This document shows, in pieces, positions 1-7,067 of a stretch of DNA of 17,445 nucleotides; the first letter of the stretch is position 1; each line of letters begins with the position of its first letter. The position numbers were made by a program, and so were the translations under genes. The notes under the pieces were generated by a model that was not told the origin of the DNA, did no database searches, and saw nothing but the letters and a program-made list of their open reading frames with translations. This DNA is from Palsa-872 sp036495195 (GTDB lineage: Bacteria > Chloroflexota > Dormibacteria > Dormibacterales > Dormibacteraceae). The stretch is taken from contig DASXNH010000199.1 in the NCBI GenBank assembly GCA_036495195.1, positions 1 to 17,445 of the forward strand, in the 5' to 3' direction.

Positions 1-774
1 CGCAAACTTGAGCGCATGGACGACGCGCTCATAGGGCGCCGCCAGGAGGCAAACCGGCCAATCCGAGCCGAACATGCATCGCTCAGGTCCGAACCAACCC
101 AAGGCTCGATTTACGTACGGCTTCAGGTCATTTGGCGTCCACCCGGTCCAGGACGCTTCGGTGACCATCCCCGACAACTTGCAGGTGACGTTCTCGCGGC
201 CGGCAAAGGGAGCCATCGCGCGTTCCCAATCCTCATCCCTCGGCCCCGAGGCGATCCGAGGTTTGGCGAGGTGGTCGAGCACAAATCGGATTTGCGGAAA
301 CTGCCGAACCACCTCGAGGGCCGCAGGCAGCTCGCGGGTGCGGACGAGCAGATCGTAAACGAGGCCGGCTTCCCCGACCGCCTCGATGCCGCGCTGGACT
401 TCGTTTCGCACGAGCCAACCCGCGTCGGGCTCGTCGTGCGCCTGGTGACGTATGCCGACCAGATGTCGCCCGCCGGGTCCAGCACGCAGCTCGGCGATGA
501 CGCTTGCGACCGATGCATCCGTGAGGTCGACCCAGCCGACCACCCCGGCGACGAAGTCGGTGGCCTGGGCAATCCTGAGGAGCTCGCGTGTCTCGTCCAG
601 GCTCGGAAGTGTCTGGACGGCGATCGTCTTTTCGACGCCGCTTGCCGCGAGGAGCGGTGCCAGGTCTGGCGGGCCGAAGGGCCTCTTGATCGCCGCAAGA
701 TCGCTCGACATCCAGTAGTAGTCGCGCCGCGTGGGATCCCAGAAATGGTGGTGGGCATCGACCACCATGGTCAT
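1..774 (-). CDS. Amidohydrolase family, probable L-fuconolactonase (partial, C-terminus off window)
   Basis: Predicted metal-dependent lactone hydrolase of the amidohydrolase_2 family; in this context it probably opens L-fucono-lactone to L-fuconate in the cytoplasm. I translated the minus strand from ATG at 774, and the frame stays open for 258 codons to the window edge. Family motifs seen are the N-terminal metal motif DAHHHFWD (H8, H10), GIRH at 107-110, VLDHLAKP with H168, CKLSG near 198-202, and FGSDWP with D238 near the end of the barrel. Relatives are about 275-290 residues, so only a short C-terminal piece is missing. The ATG overlaps the stop of the upstream aldo/keto reductase (ATGA), which implies translational coupling. 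An in-frame ATG at 768 is an alternative start. Family is secure; the exact sugar lactone is inferred from neighbours, and rhamnono- or galactono-lactone remain possible. Confidence 0.88.
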   Translation of the reverse strand, partial: MTMVVDAHHHFWDPTRRDYYWMSSDLAAIKRPFGPPDLAPLLAASGVEKTIAVQTLPSLDETRELLRIAQATDFVAGVVGWVDLTDASVASVIAELRAGPGGRHLVGIRHQAHDEPDAGWLVRNEVQRGIEAVGEAGLVYDLLVRTRELPAALEVVRQFPQIRFVLDHLAKPRIASGPRDEDWERAMAPFAGRENVTCKLSGMVTEASWTGWTPNDLKPYVNRALGWFGPERCMFGSDWPVCLLAAPYERVVHALKFA

Positions 775-1751
775 GGGGTGGGGGCGTCCTCCCGCAGGAG
801 CCCGTTGGTCTTGAGGTCCTGCCACAGCGCTGTTGGAATCTCCGCCTCGAACATGCGGATGCTCTCATCGAACTGCTCCACCGAGCGGCATCCGACCACG
901 ACACAGCTCACCGAAGGATGGCCCAAGGGAAACTGCAGGGCCGCGGCCTTGAGCGCCACACCATGACTGTCACAGACCGCGCGAATCTTCCGCGCGCGCT
1001 CGAGCAGCGCCTCGGGGGCGGCCGTGTAGTTGTATCGGGCGCCGGGTTTGGGATCCGCGAGGATCCCGCTGTTGTAGACGCCGGCCGCGATGATCGCGAT
1101 GCCGCGCTCCACGCAGATCGGGAGGAGCTCATCGAGCGCCACCTGGTCGAGGAGCGTGTAGCGGCCCGCGAGCAGGAAGCAATCGAAATTCCCTTCGCGC
1201 GCGAATCGCGCCAGCATCTCGGCCTGGTTCATGCCCGCTCCGACTGCTTGAATCAATCCGTCGGATCGCAATTGGTCCAGCGCCTTGTAAGCGCCGTGGA
1301 TCGCGTCCTCGTAATGGTTGTCCGGGTCGTGGATGTGAAGGATGTCGATGCGCTCGAGCTGCAGGCGCTCGAGGCTCTCGTCGACTGAGCGCATGACCCC
1401 GTCGTACGTGAAGTCGAAGACCGGGTTGACAGGCGGTGTTCCCTGGAAGTTCTGGCCGGGCTCTGGCGGAGCGCCGGCGCGAAGAAGGCGCCCGACCTTG
1501 CTGGCGAGGACAAACTCTTGGCGCGGTTTGTCATGGAGTGCTTTGCCCAGGCGCATCTCGGCCAGGCCGAACCCGTACAGGGGCGCGGTGTCGAAGTGTC
1601 GAATGCCCGCGTCCCAAGCCCGAGAGATCAAAGCCAATGCTTGGTCTTCGGGCACGGCTTCGTACAGCCCCGCGAGGGGCGCCGTGCCGAGGCCGAAGCG
1701 GCTGATCGAAAGTGACGTGCGGCCCAGAGGTACCCGCTCGGCGGCGTTCAG
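771..1751 (-). CDS. Aldo/keto reductase, probable L-fucose 1-dehydrogenase
   Basis: Predicted NAD(P)-dependent oxidation of the free sugar at C1 to its lactone, the first step of the oxidative fucose route. Numbered from the proposed start, the AKR tetrad is D54, Y59, K85 and H141 (in DTAPLY, ASKVG and LHIHDPD). Residues 9-29 hold the usual AKR opening, LGRTSLSIS followed by FGLGTAPLAGLY. The first ATG/GTG/TTG codon in frame is GTG at 1655, which would delete this conserved opening. The frame is open back to a CTG at 1751, four bases after the mutarotase stop, giving 326 residues and a normal N-terminus. The start is therefore either a rare CTG or the site of a one-base error (see findings). 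The 3' end overlaps the lactonase start. Related AKRs act on L-fucose, D-arabinose or L-galactose, so substrate is inferred. Confidence 0.85.
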   Translation of the reverse strand: MNAAERVPLGRTSLSISRFGLGTAPLAGLYEAVPEDQALALISRAWDAGIRHFDTAPLYGFGLAEMRLGKALHDKPRQEFVLASKVGRLLRAGAPPEPGQNFQGTPPVNPVFDFTYDGVMRSVDESLERLQLERIDILHIHDPDNHYEDAIHGAYKALDQLRSDGLIQAVGAGMNQAEMLARFAREGNFDCFLLAGRYTLLDQVALDELLPICVERGIAIIAAGVYNSGILADPKPGARYNYTAAPEALLERARKIRAVCDSHGVALKAAALQFPLGHPSVSCVVVGCRSVEQFDESIRMFEAEIPTALWQDLKTNGLLREDAPTP

Positions 1752-1755
1752 GGCA

Positions 1756-2064
1756 TCACAGCTCGAAGATCACGGGCATACGATCGCTGCCCTTACCGCT
1801 GAAATCCGTCGCTGCAGCCATCATCGGTGCCATCTCAGCCTGCCACCTCAGATTGACCGGATCGTCGGCCAGCTCGGCGATGGCGCGATCGAAGTCCTCG
1901 CACTCGATGTAGTGGAACAGGTCGAGGCCGTCGCGAAAGATGACGTACTTGGTGACTCCGACCCTGCGATTGGCGGCGAGCACCTCCGGCCAGACGTTGC
2001 GGTGATACTCCTCGTAGCGCTCGTCTGTGCCGGGCTTGAGCCGCGTGTGCAAGCCGACTTTCAC
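1756..2064 (-). CDS. L-rhamnose mutarotase (RhaM/DUF718) family, probable L-fucose mutarotase
   Basis: Small cytoplasmic enzyme that interconverts sugar anomers, here presumably supplying the right anomer to the dehydrogenase. Starting at GTG 2064 gives 102 residues, matching the usual length of about 104. Upstream in-frame codons would add an atypical 26-residue extension overlapping the regulator. The start is supported by GAGGG at 2072-2076, seven bases upstream and overlapping the regulator's TGA. Family features are Y17 and H21 in the YEEYHRNVWPEV segment (the positions of the catalytic Tyr/His pair in E. coli RhaM), the YVIFRDG strand, and W74 in NLRWQAEMAPMM. It lies between the regulator and the aldo/keto reductase in one operon. 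The family handles both L-rhamnose and L-fucose; L-fucose is chosen because of the neighbouring fuconate dehydratase. Confidence 0.85.
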   Translation of the reverse strand: MKVGLHTRLKPGTDERYEEYHRNVWPEVLAANRRVGVTKYVIFRDGLDLFHYIECEDFDRAIAELADDPVNLRWQAEMAPMMAAATDFSGKGSDRMPVIFEL

Positions 2065-2071
2065 CGTGCGG

Positions 2072-2076
2072 CCCTC
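2072..2076 (-). promoter_or_regulatory. Ribosome binding site of the mutarotase (GAGGG) inside the regulator stop
   Basis: GAGGG on the minus strand is seven bases from GTG 2064 and shares bases with the regulator's TGA at 2075-2077. It decides the GTG start and implies that translation of the mutarotase follows termination on the regulator. Confidence 0.65.
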
Positions 2077-2869
2077 ATGTAGCGGCCTCGCCGGTTTCGC
2101 TGTTCGCGAGTTGTGAGCGCAACCAGCGCTCGCCGCTCGCAATGTGCGCGGTGGCGGCGGCTCGGGCGAGCTCGGGGTCTCCGCTCACCACCGCCTCGTA
2201 GATACGCCGGTGCTCGTCGCGGGTCTCATCCAGCGCGTTATCGGCACGCCGCCCGTGCCACAGCCGGACTCTCATCGTCCGCGTCGAAAGGCTGGCGAGC
2301 AGGGAGGTCAAGAACGCATTGCCTGTGGCTCTTGCGATCACCGCGTGAAATGCGACGTCGGCCTCGACCAGGTCCTCCACGCTCTCGGCATCGCCCATGC
2401 CTTCGAGCCTCCGCCGCAGCTCGGCCTTGCCTTCGTCATCGATGCGCGCCGAGGCCAGCGCGGCGGCCGCCGCTTCCAGGATTCGCCTCACCTCGTACAG
2501 CTCGACCTCGGTGTCACCAAGGAGCAGGTGACTGATGAACCCTGTGCTCTCGAGCAGCAGGCCGGGTTCGAGGCTGCTGACGTAAGTGCCATCACCCTGG
2601 CGGACCTCGAGCACGCGGAGCTGAGACAGAGCGCGCACCGCCTCGCGGAGCGAGTTGCGCGATAGGCCGAGCTGTGCCGCGAGCTCGCTCTCCTTCGGAA
2701 GGCGGTCACCCGGCCCCCAGCTTCCGGAAACGATCAGCTCGCGAATCTTGTCGATGGCGCCGTCGGTGACGCTTGGGGCGCGGCCGGGCCGGCGTTTGGT
2801 GGAGGTGTCGGTCACTGCCCGGGAATTGTGCGGCATCGTCGAGGATCTGCCAAGAGGTCGGACGTTCAT
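2075..2869 (-). CDS. FadR-subfamily GntR transcriptional regulator of the fucose locus
   Basis: DNA-binding regulator of 264 residues from ATG 2869. The N-terminal winged helix (about 30-98) shows the GntR signature: IDKIRELIVSG, then GDRLPKESELAAQLGLSRNS, LREAVRAL, and a wing with VRQGDGTYV. The C-terminal half (about 115-245) is an all-helical FCD ligand domain with YEVRRILE, the metal-site segment DVAFHAVIARATGN, and a late DEHRRIYEAVVSGD histidine. FCD regulators usually sense small organic or sugar acids, so L-fuconate or a later intermediate is the likely ligand (inference). It is the first gene of the minus-strand operon and divergent from the dehydratase, so it probably controls both directions. 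A TTG at 2875 and an ATG at 2836 are alternative starts; only a weak GGTGG lies upstream of 2869. Confidence 0.9.
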   Translation of the reverse strand: MNVRPLGRSSTMPHNSRAVTDTSTKRRPGRAPSVTDGAIDKIRELIVSGSWGPGDRLPKESELAAQLGLSRNSLREAVRALSQLRVLEVRQGDGTYVSSLEPGLLLESTGFISHLLLGDTEVELYEVRRILEAAAAALASARIDDEGKAELRRRLEGMGDAESVEDLVEADVAFHAVIARATGNAFLTSLLASLSTRTMRVRLWHGRRADNALDETRDEHRRIYEAVVSGDPELARAAATAHIASGERWLRSQLANSETGEAAT

Positions 2870-2911
2870 CGCCAAATAGCCACCACGCAGACGTGCGCAA
2901 ACCAGCGGTGA

Positions 2912-2941
2912 TTGACAAACATCGGAGCTTTAGCATATAAC
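2912..2941 (+). promoter_or_regulatory. Strong sigma70-type promoter of the fuconate dehydratase gene
   Basis: TTGACA at 2912-2917, an 18-bp spacer, and TATAAC at 2936-2941 (5 of 6 consensus). Transcription would begin near 2948, only about five bases before the ATG at 2953, so the mRNA would be almost leaderless. This agrees with the absence of a Shine-Dalgarno sequence there. The spacer contains the 9-mer AAACATCGG (2917-2925) that recurs upstream of the transporter genes. Confidence 0.75.
2917..2925. promoter_or_regulatory. Candidate operator half (AAACATCGG), copy 1
   Basis: AAACATCGG sits in the spacer of the dehydratase promoter. An identical 9-mer occurs at 4328-4336 upstream of the binding-protein gene, and both are preceded by GAC. 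Position and repetition suggest a site for the FadR-type regulator, but it is not clearly palindromic and chance is not excluded. Confidence 0.3.
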
Positions 2942-2952
2942 TCGCCCCGGGG

Positions 2953-4290
2953 ATGCCGACAAGAATTCTGCGGGTCACGGCTCGGGACATCCGCTTTCCG
3001 ACCTCCAGGACGCTGGATGGTTCGGATGCCATGAATCCCGATCCCGACTATTCGGCGGCTTACGTGGTCCTCGAGACGGACCACCCGGCTGGCCTGAAGG
3101 GGCACGGGCTGACCTTCACCGTCGGGCGCGGCACAGAGCTCTGCGTGTCAGCGGTGGAGCTCCTCGCTCCGCATGTGACAGGCCGCACGCTCGAGGACAT
3201 CGCTGCCGACATGGCCGGCTTTTGGCGTGGGTTGGTGGCGGACAGCCAGCTGCGGTGGCTTGGGCCGGAAAAGGGTGTCGTGCATCTGGCGACCGCTGCG
3301 CTTGTCAACGCGGTGTGGGACCTTTACGCCAAGGCCGAGGGCAAGCCGCTCTGGAAGCTGCTGTCCGATATGTCGCCAGAACAGCTCGTGGCCTGCGTCG
3401 ACTTTCGGTACATCGAGGATGCGCTCGACCGCGAGGAGGCACTCGAGATCCTGCGACTCAACGTCGCCACTCGCCCTGCGCGCGAGATCGAGATGCTGCG
3501 GGATGGCTTCCCTGCTTACACCACGTCGGCGGGCTGGATGGGCTACTCGGACGAAAAGATCAAGTTGCTTGCCAAGCAGGCCTTGGCCGCCGGATTCACG
3601 CACCTGAAGCTCAAGGTCGGAGGCGATCTGGAGTCTGACCTGCGCCGGGCGCGCATCCTGCGAGCCGCCATCGGGCCAGAGCGCTACCTGATGCTCGACG
3701 CCAACCAGGTGTGGGGGGTGGAGCAGGCGATCGCAGCGGTGCGGACGCTGGCCGAGGTGAACCCGTGGTGGATAGAGGAGCCGACCAGCCCCGACGACAT
3801 CCTCGGCCACCGTCGGATCCGTGAAGCGATCTCGCCGATTGGGGTGGCGACCGGAGAGCACGTGCACAACCGCGTGATGTTCAAGCAGCTCCTTCAAGCC
3901 GGTGCGATCGATTTCTGCCAGATCGACAGCTGCCGGCTCGGGGGTGTCAACGAGGTCATCGCCGTGCTGCTCCTGGCCGCGAAGTTCGGCGTGCCCGTGT
4001 GCCCTCACGCGGGTGGGGTGGGCCTGTGCGAGTACGTCCAGCACCTGGCGATCTTCGACTACATAGCGGTTGGCGGCTCTCTGGACAACCGTACGTGCGA
4101 GTTTGTCGATCACCTCCACGAGCACTTCGTCCACCCGGCCACGGTGGCGAGTGGCCGCTACCTCGCTCCCAGCGCACCCGGCTACAGCGCGGAAATGAAA
4201 GAGGCGTCGCTCGAGATGTTCGCGTTCCCGCACGGCCAGGCCTGGCGGGCAGAACATCCGATGGCTAAGGGCATAACAGTGGACACTTGA
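2953..4290 (+). CDS. fucD: L-fuconate dehydratase (enolase superfamily)
   Basis: Catalyses Mg2+-dependent dehydration of L-fuconate to 2-keto-3-deoxy-L-fuconate (EC 4.2.1.68) in the cytoplasm. It is 445 residues, the family's usual size. The N-terminal capping domain has the characteristic FPTSRTLDGSDAMNPDPDY segment (16-33). The barrel carries the full catalytic set: K219 and K221 in LKLKVGGD, metal ligands D249 (LDANQVW), E275 (WWIEEPTSPDD) and E302 (ATGEHVHNR), and the acid H352 (CPHAGGVGL). These positions are each exactly one higher than those I recall for the characterised Xanthomonas campestris enzyme. The ATG has no Shine-Dalgarno but follows a strong promoter by a few bases. It is divergent from the regulator and upstream of the transporter. 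This is the most specific functional anchor for naming the locus. Confidence 0.95.
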   Translation: MPTRILRVTARDIRFPTSRTLDGSDAMNPDPDYSAAYVVLETDHPAGLKGHGLTFTVGRGTELCVSAVELLAPHVTGRTLEDIAADMAGFWRGLVADSQLRWLGPEKGVVHLATAALVNAVWDLYAKAEGKPLWKLLSDMSPEQLVACVDFRYIEDALDREEALEILRLNVATRPAREIEMLRDGFPAYTTSAGWMGYSDEKIKLLAKQALAAGFTHLKLKVGGDLESDLRRARILRAAIGPERYLMLDANQVWGVEQAIAAVRTLAEVNPWWIEEPTSPDDILGHRRIREAISPIGVATGEHVHNRVMFKQLLQAGAIDFCQIDSCRLGGVNEVIAVLLLAAKFGVPVCPHAGGVGLCEYVQHLAIFDYIAVGGSLDNRTCEFVDHLHEHFVHPATVASGRYLAPSAPGYSAEMKEASLEMFAFPHGQAWRAEHPMAKGITVDT

Positions 4291-4315
4291 CACCTGAGCC
4301 AGTTGGAATTACGGT
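4287..4315 (+). promoter_or_regulatory. Possible internal promoter for the sugar ABC transporter genes
   Basis: A perfect TTGACA (4287-4292) overlaps the dehydratase stop codon, followed by a 17-bp spacer and TACGGT (4310-4315), which keeps only three consensus bases. It would transcribe the binding-protein gene with a leader of about 70 nt. The -10 is poor, so read-through from the dehydratase promoter may be the main source of transcript. Confidence 0.35.
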
Positions 4316-4327
4316 GCTGTCGCGACT

Positions 4328-4336
4328 AAACATCGG
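4328..4336. promoter_or_regulatory. Candidate operator half (AAACATCGG), copy 2
   Basis: Identical to the 9-mer at 2917-2925. It lies just downstream of the predicted start point of the weak promoter at 4287-4315, where a bound repressor could block initiation. Confidence 0.3.
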
Positions 4337-4379
4337 GTTATTGCGGGGTCCTCGGCAGTTTCGGTGGTCGTCAACAAAG

Positions 4380-4385
4380 AGGAGG
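4380..4385 (+). promoter_or_regulatory. Ribosome binding site fixing a TTG start for the binding protein
   Basis: A perfect AGGAGG is seven bases upstream of TTG 4393. No ATG or GTG competes at a suitable distance, so the lipoprotein starts with TTG. Confidence 0.8.
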
Positions 4386-4392
4386 AATCAGC

Positions 4393-5463
4393 TTGAGAGC
4401 GCATTTCGGTAGTCGGATTCGAGCAACCGGAGCCACGGCTGCGGTCGCGCTTTTGGTGGTGGCCTGCGGCGGCAGCCCAACGCCCGCGGCAGGCGGCCCT
4501 CCGAAGATCGGCGTCGTCCTCACCTACAACCTGCCCGGCTTTTGGGCCAACTACCTGAAGTACGAGGCGCAGTACGAGACCCAGCTCGGCGTCACCCTGG
4601 TCGGGCCGAAGGTGGCCAACGTTGAGGCCAACGGTAACGAGGTGGCTCAGCAGATCCTTGACGTCAAGTCGTTGATTGCGCAGGGCGTTCAGGCCCTGAT
4701 CATCAACCCCGCGGACAGCTCGGCCATCGCCCCCGCCCTCGACTACGCCAAGAGCAAGAACATTCCCGTGGTGACCGTGGACGTGGCTCCAGACCAGGGC
4801 AGCGTCTACATGATCGTCCGCGCCGACAACACCGCCTATGGCACCAAGTCGTGCGCGTACATCGCTACGCACGCGAGCAGCCCTGGCACCATCGCCATGG
4901 TGGAAGGTGACCTCACGTCGCTGAACGCCCGCGACCGCGCCGACGGCTGCACCAAGGTCATCCAGTCCCAGTATCCAAACTTCACAGTGAAGGCGTACCA
5001 AACCAAGAACTGGGGCACCGACCCAGCCGTTCAGAACGCGACGACCGCGTTGACGGCCATCTCGAACCTCCGCGGCATCTACGTTCACTGGAGCGTGCCC
5101 GAGGACGGCATCCTCGCGGCCATGAGGACGAAGGGCAAGTACACCGACGTTGGCGCGCCCAACCACATATCCCTCGTTGGCAACGACGGCTCGCCGCACG
5201 AGTGCGATCTCATCAGGTCCAAGAACCTTGATGCCACCATCGATCAGCCCGCCGACAAGTACGCGTACTACGCGATCTACTACGCGAAACAGGCGATTGC
5301 GGGCACCAAGTACACCGCAGGCGACAAGACCGACCACAACAGCTCGATCCTTACAGTGGCCGGCAACCTGGAAGACGGATTGGCTGCTCCGCTGGTCACC
5401 CTCGCGGGTGACGCGGGATCGACGCAGGTCAGCTCGACTGATCTGTGGTGTAACAACAAATAG
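4393..5463 (+). CDS. Sugar ABC transporter solute-binding lipoprotein (CUT2, RbsB-like)
   Basis: Captures the sugar outside the membrane and delivers it to the permease encoded downstream. It has 356 residues. The N-terminus has basic residues, a hydrophobic run and a lipobox LVVAC with the lipidated cysteine at C25, followed by a Gly/Ser/Pro linker. The mature part is a periplasmic-binding-protein type I fold: KIGVVLTYNLPGFWANYLKYE opens lobe 1 (in two short pieces, about 38-58), LIINPADSSAIAPALDYA lies near 110, IPVVTVDV near 130, and an ATTALTAISNLRGIYVHW segment in lobe 2. The TTG start is set by a perfect AGGAGG. An ATPase gene follows after 29 bases. L-fucose is the likely ligand from context only; free cysteines in the mature protein (for example near the C-terminal LWCNNK) are unexplained. 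Confidence 0.9.
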   Translation: MRAHFGSRIRATGATAAVALLVVACGGSPTPAAGGPPKIGVVLTYNLPGFWANYLKYEAQYETQLGVTLVGPKVANVEANGNEVAQQILDVKSLIAQGVQALIINPADSSAIAPALDYAKSKNIPVVTVDVAPDQGSVYMIVRADNTAYGTKSCAYIATHASSPGTIAMVEGDLTSLNARDRADGCTKVIQSQYPNFTVKAYQTKNWGTDPAVQNATTALTAISNLRGIYVHWSVPEDGILAAMRTKGKYTDVGAPNHISLVGNDGSPHECDLIRSKNLDATIDQPADKYAYYAIYYAKQAIAGTKYTAGDKTDHNSSILTVAGNLEDGLAAPLVTLAGDAGSTQVSSTDLWCNNK

Positions 5464-5492
5464 CGGTAAAGAGGTAAAACAGAACCTCACTC

Positions 5493-7067
5493 ATGGAGGA
5501 AACCTCACCACGGGGAGCTGAACGCCAGCCCCCCGTGGGCGAGGCCCTCAATGTCTCCAAGACGTTCGGCGAAACCAGAGCGCTGATTGACGTGTCCCTT
5601 GAAGTGGTCGCCGGCGAGTGCCACGGCCTTGTCGGCCGCAACGGGGCTGGCAAATCCACGTTGGTGGCCCTGCTGACCGGCCTCAACCGTCCCGATCGTG
5701 GCGCAGTTCGCCTGGGAGGGCAGCCTGCGCCAAGCCTCGCCGACCGAAGCGCCTGGCTGGAGAGAGCGGCCTGCGTCTACCAGAAGTCGATGGTCGTCCC
5801 GCCTCTAACCGTGGCCGAGAACGTATTTCTCAACCGGCCGACCAGCGACCGCCACCGATCGCTTGTCAACTGGAGGCGGATGCGCGAGCGTGCGCACGCG
5901 GTCATGTTGGAGTGGGGCTTCGACGTCGACGTGGATCAGGCGGCGGGTGCGCTCACAGTCGAGCAGCGGCAGGTGGTCGAGATCGCTCGTGCTCTTTCGA
6001 TTGGAGGCCGGTTCTTAATCCTTGACGAGCCGACCGCCGCGCTCGAAAAGGCGGCCGTCGAGCGTCTCTTTGAACGTGTGCGGCGTTTGCGCGAAGGTGG
6101 TGTCGGCATCCTCTATATCTCCCACCATCTCGAAGAGATCTACGAGATCTGCGACAGGGTGAGCGTGCTACGAGATGGCGCGCTCGTATTGACTGGGCGG
6201 GTGGATGAAATCAGCCAGGCAAACCTCGTGGCGGCGATGGTGGGCAGCGCTCCACCCCGCCAGGCTTCAGAGATTGAAGCGGTCAAGCCACGCCGTGAGC
6301 CGGGGAAAGAGCTGTTGGCGATATCCGATCTCGTCGTGCGCTCGCGCGCCGGCTCGGTGGAGGGCGTGAGCATCTCGTTGCGAGCAGGGGAGTGCCTCGG
6401 CCTTGTCGGTCTTGACGGGTCAGGAAGCGCCACCACCGCCGATGCGGTCATCGGGCTTATCAGACCCGTGTCGGGCACCGTGAAGATCAACGGCAGCGTG
6501 GCGCCGCCCGGGAAGGTCGACGCGGTTCTCCATCGCGGAGTGGGGTACGTTCCGCAGGATCGCCACGCTCGTGGCTTCGCGCCGCAGCTTGGTGTTGGCG
6601 AAAACCTGACGATGGCGATCCTGGATCGTGTCGCTCCCGTGCTGGGAATTGTGTCGTCCCGGACGCGCGACAGGATCGCCCGCGGGCAGGTTGAGAAGCT
6701 GCATATCGTGGCCACCTCGCTCGAGCAACCGGTCTCCAGCCTCAGTGGTGGGAACCAGCAGAAGGTGGTGGTGGGCAGGGCCCTCGCTCAAGAGCCGTCA
6801 GTGCTGGTGGTGGTGAATCCAACGGTTGGTGTCGACGTCGCCTCCAAAGAAGCGCTGCTCGATGCGATCGGCACGGCTCGCGACCAGGGCATGGCCGTCC
6901 TGCTGGTCTCAGACGACTTCGAAGACCTGCGGATCTGCACGCGATTGGTTGTCATGGTGCGGGGTCGCATCGCCCGCGAGTTCAACCAGCCACCCTGGGA
7001 TCGGCAGGAGCTCATCGCGGCGGTCGAAGGCCTCGAGACTGCTGACCCAGGTTCGGGACGGGCTTGA
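5493..7067 (+). CDS. Sugar ABC transporter ATP-binding protein, two fused nucleotide-binding domains
   Basis: Cytoplasmic energy-coupling subunit of a ribose-type importer, 524 residues. Domain 1 (about 17-255) has Walker A GRNGAGKS (48-55), a divergent signature LTVEQRQVVEIARAL, Walker B LILDEP (175-180) and an H-loop histidine at 211/212. Domain 2 (about 272-515) has a normal signature LSGGNQQK (417-424) but a degraded Walker A, GLDGSGSA (306-313, Ser where Lys belongs), and Walker B VLVVVNPT, with V441/N442 in place of Asp/Glu. CUT2 second domains commonly lack the Walker A lysine; losing the Walker B acidic pair as well is less usual. The ATG at 5493 lacks a close Shine-Dalgarno. The 3' end overlaps the permease start by one base (TGATG). 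Confidence 0.92.
   Translation: MEETSPRGAERQPPVGEALNVSKTFGETRALIDVSLEVVAGECHGLVGRNGAGKSTLVALLTGLNRPDRGAVRLGGQPAPSLADRSAWLERAACVYQKSMVVPPLTVAENVFLNRPTSDRHRSLVNWRRMRERAHAVMLEWGFDVDVDQAAGALTVEQRQVVEIARALSIGGRFLILDEPTAALEKAAVERLFERVRRLREGGVGILYISHHLEEIYEICDRVSVLRDGALVLTGRVDEISQANLVAAMVGSAPPRQASEIEAVKPRREPGKELLAISDLVVRSRAGSVEGVSISLRAGECLGLVGLDGSGSATTADAVIGLIRPVSGTVKINGSVAPPGKVDAVLHRGVGYVPQDRHARGFAPQLGVGENLTMAILDRVAPVLGIVSSRTRDRIARGQVEKLHIVATSLEQPVSSLSGGNQQKVVVGRALAQEPSVLVVVNPTVGVDVASKEALLDAIGTARDQGMAVLLVSDDFEDLRICTRLVVMVRGRIAREFNQPPWDRQELIAAVEGLETADPGSGRA

Noticed and set aside
16..966. Long plus-strand open frame opposite the amidohydrolase and the 3' end of the AKR
   Set aside because: Its translation has no family features and runs antisense to a well-conserved enzyme; it is a shadow of high-GC coding sequence.
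3148..4293. Long minus-strand frame opposite the fuconate dehydratase, and a similar one at 4309-5490 opposite the binding protein
   Set aside because: Repetitive Val/Gly/Arg/His-rich translations without domains, exactly antisense to confident genes.
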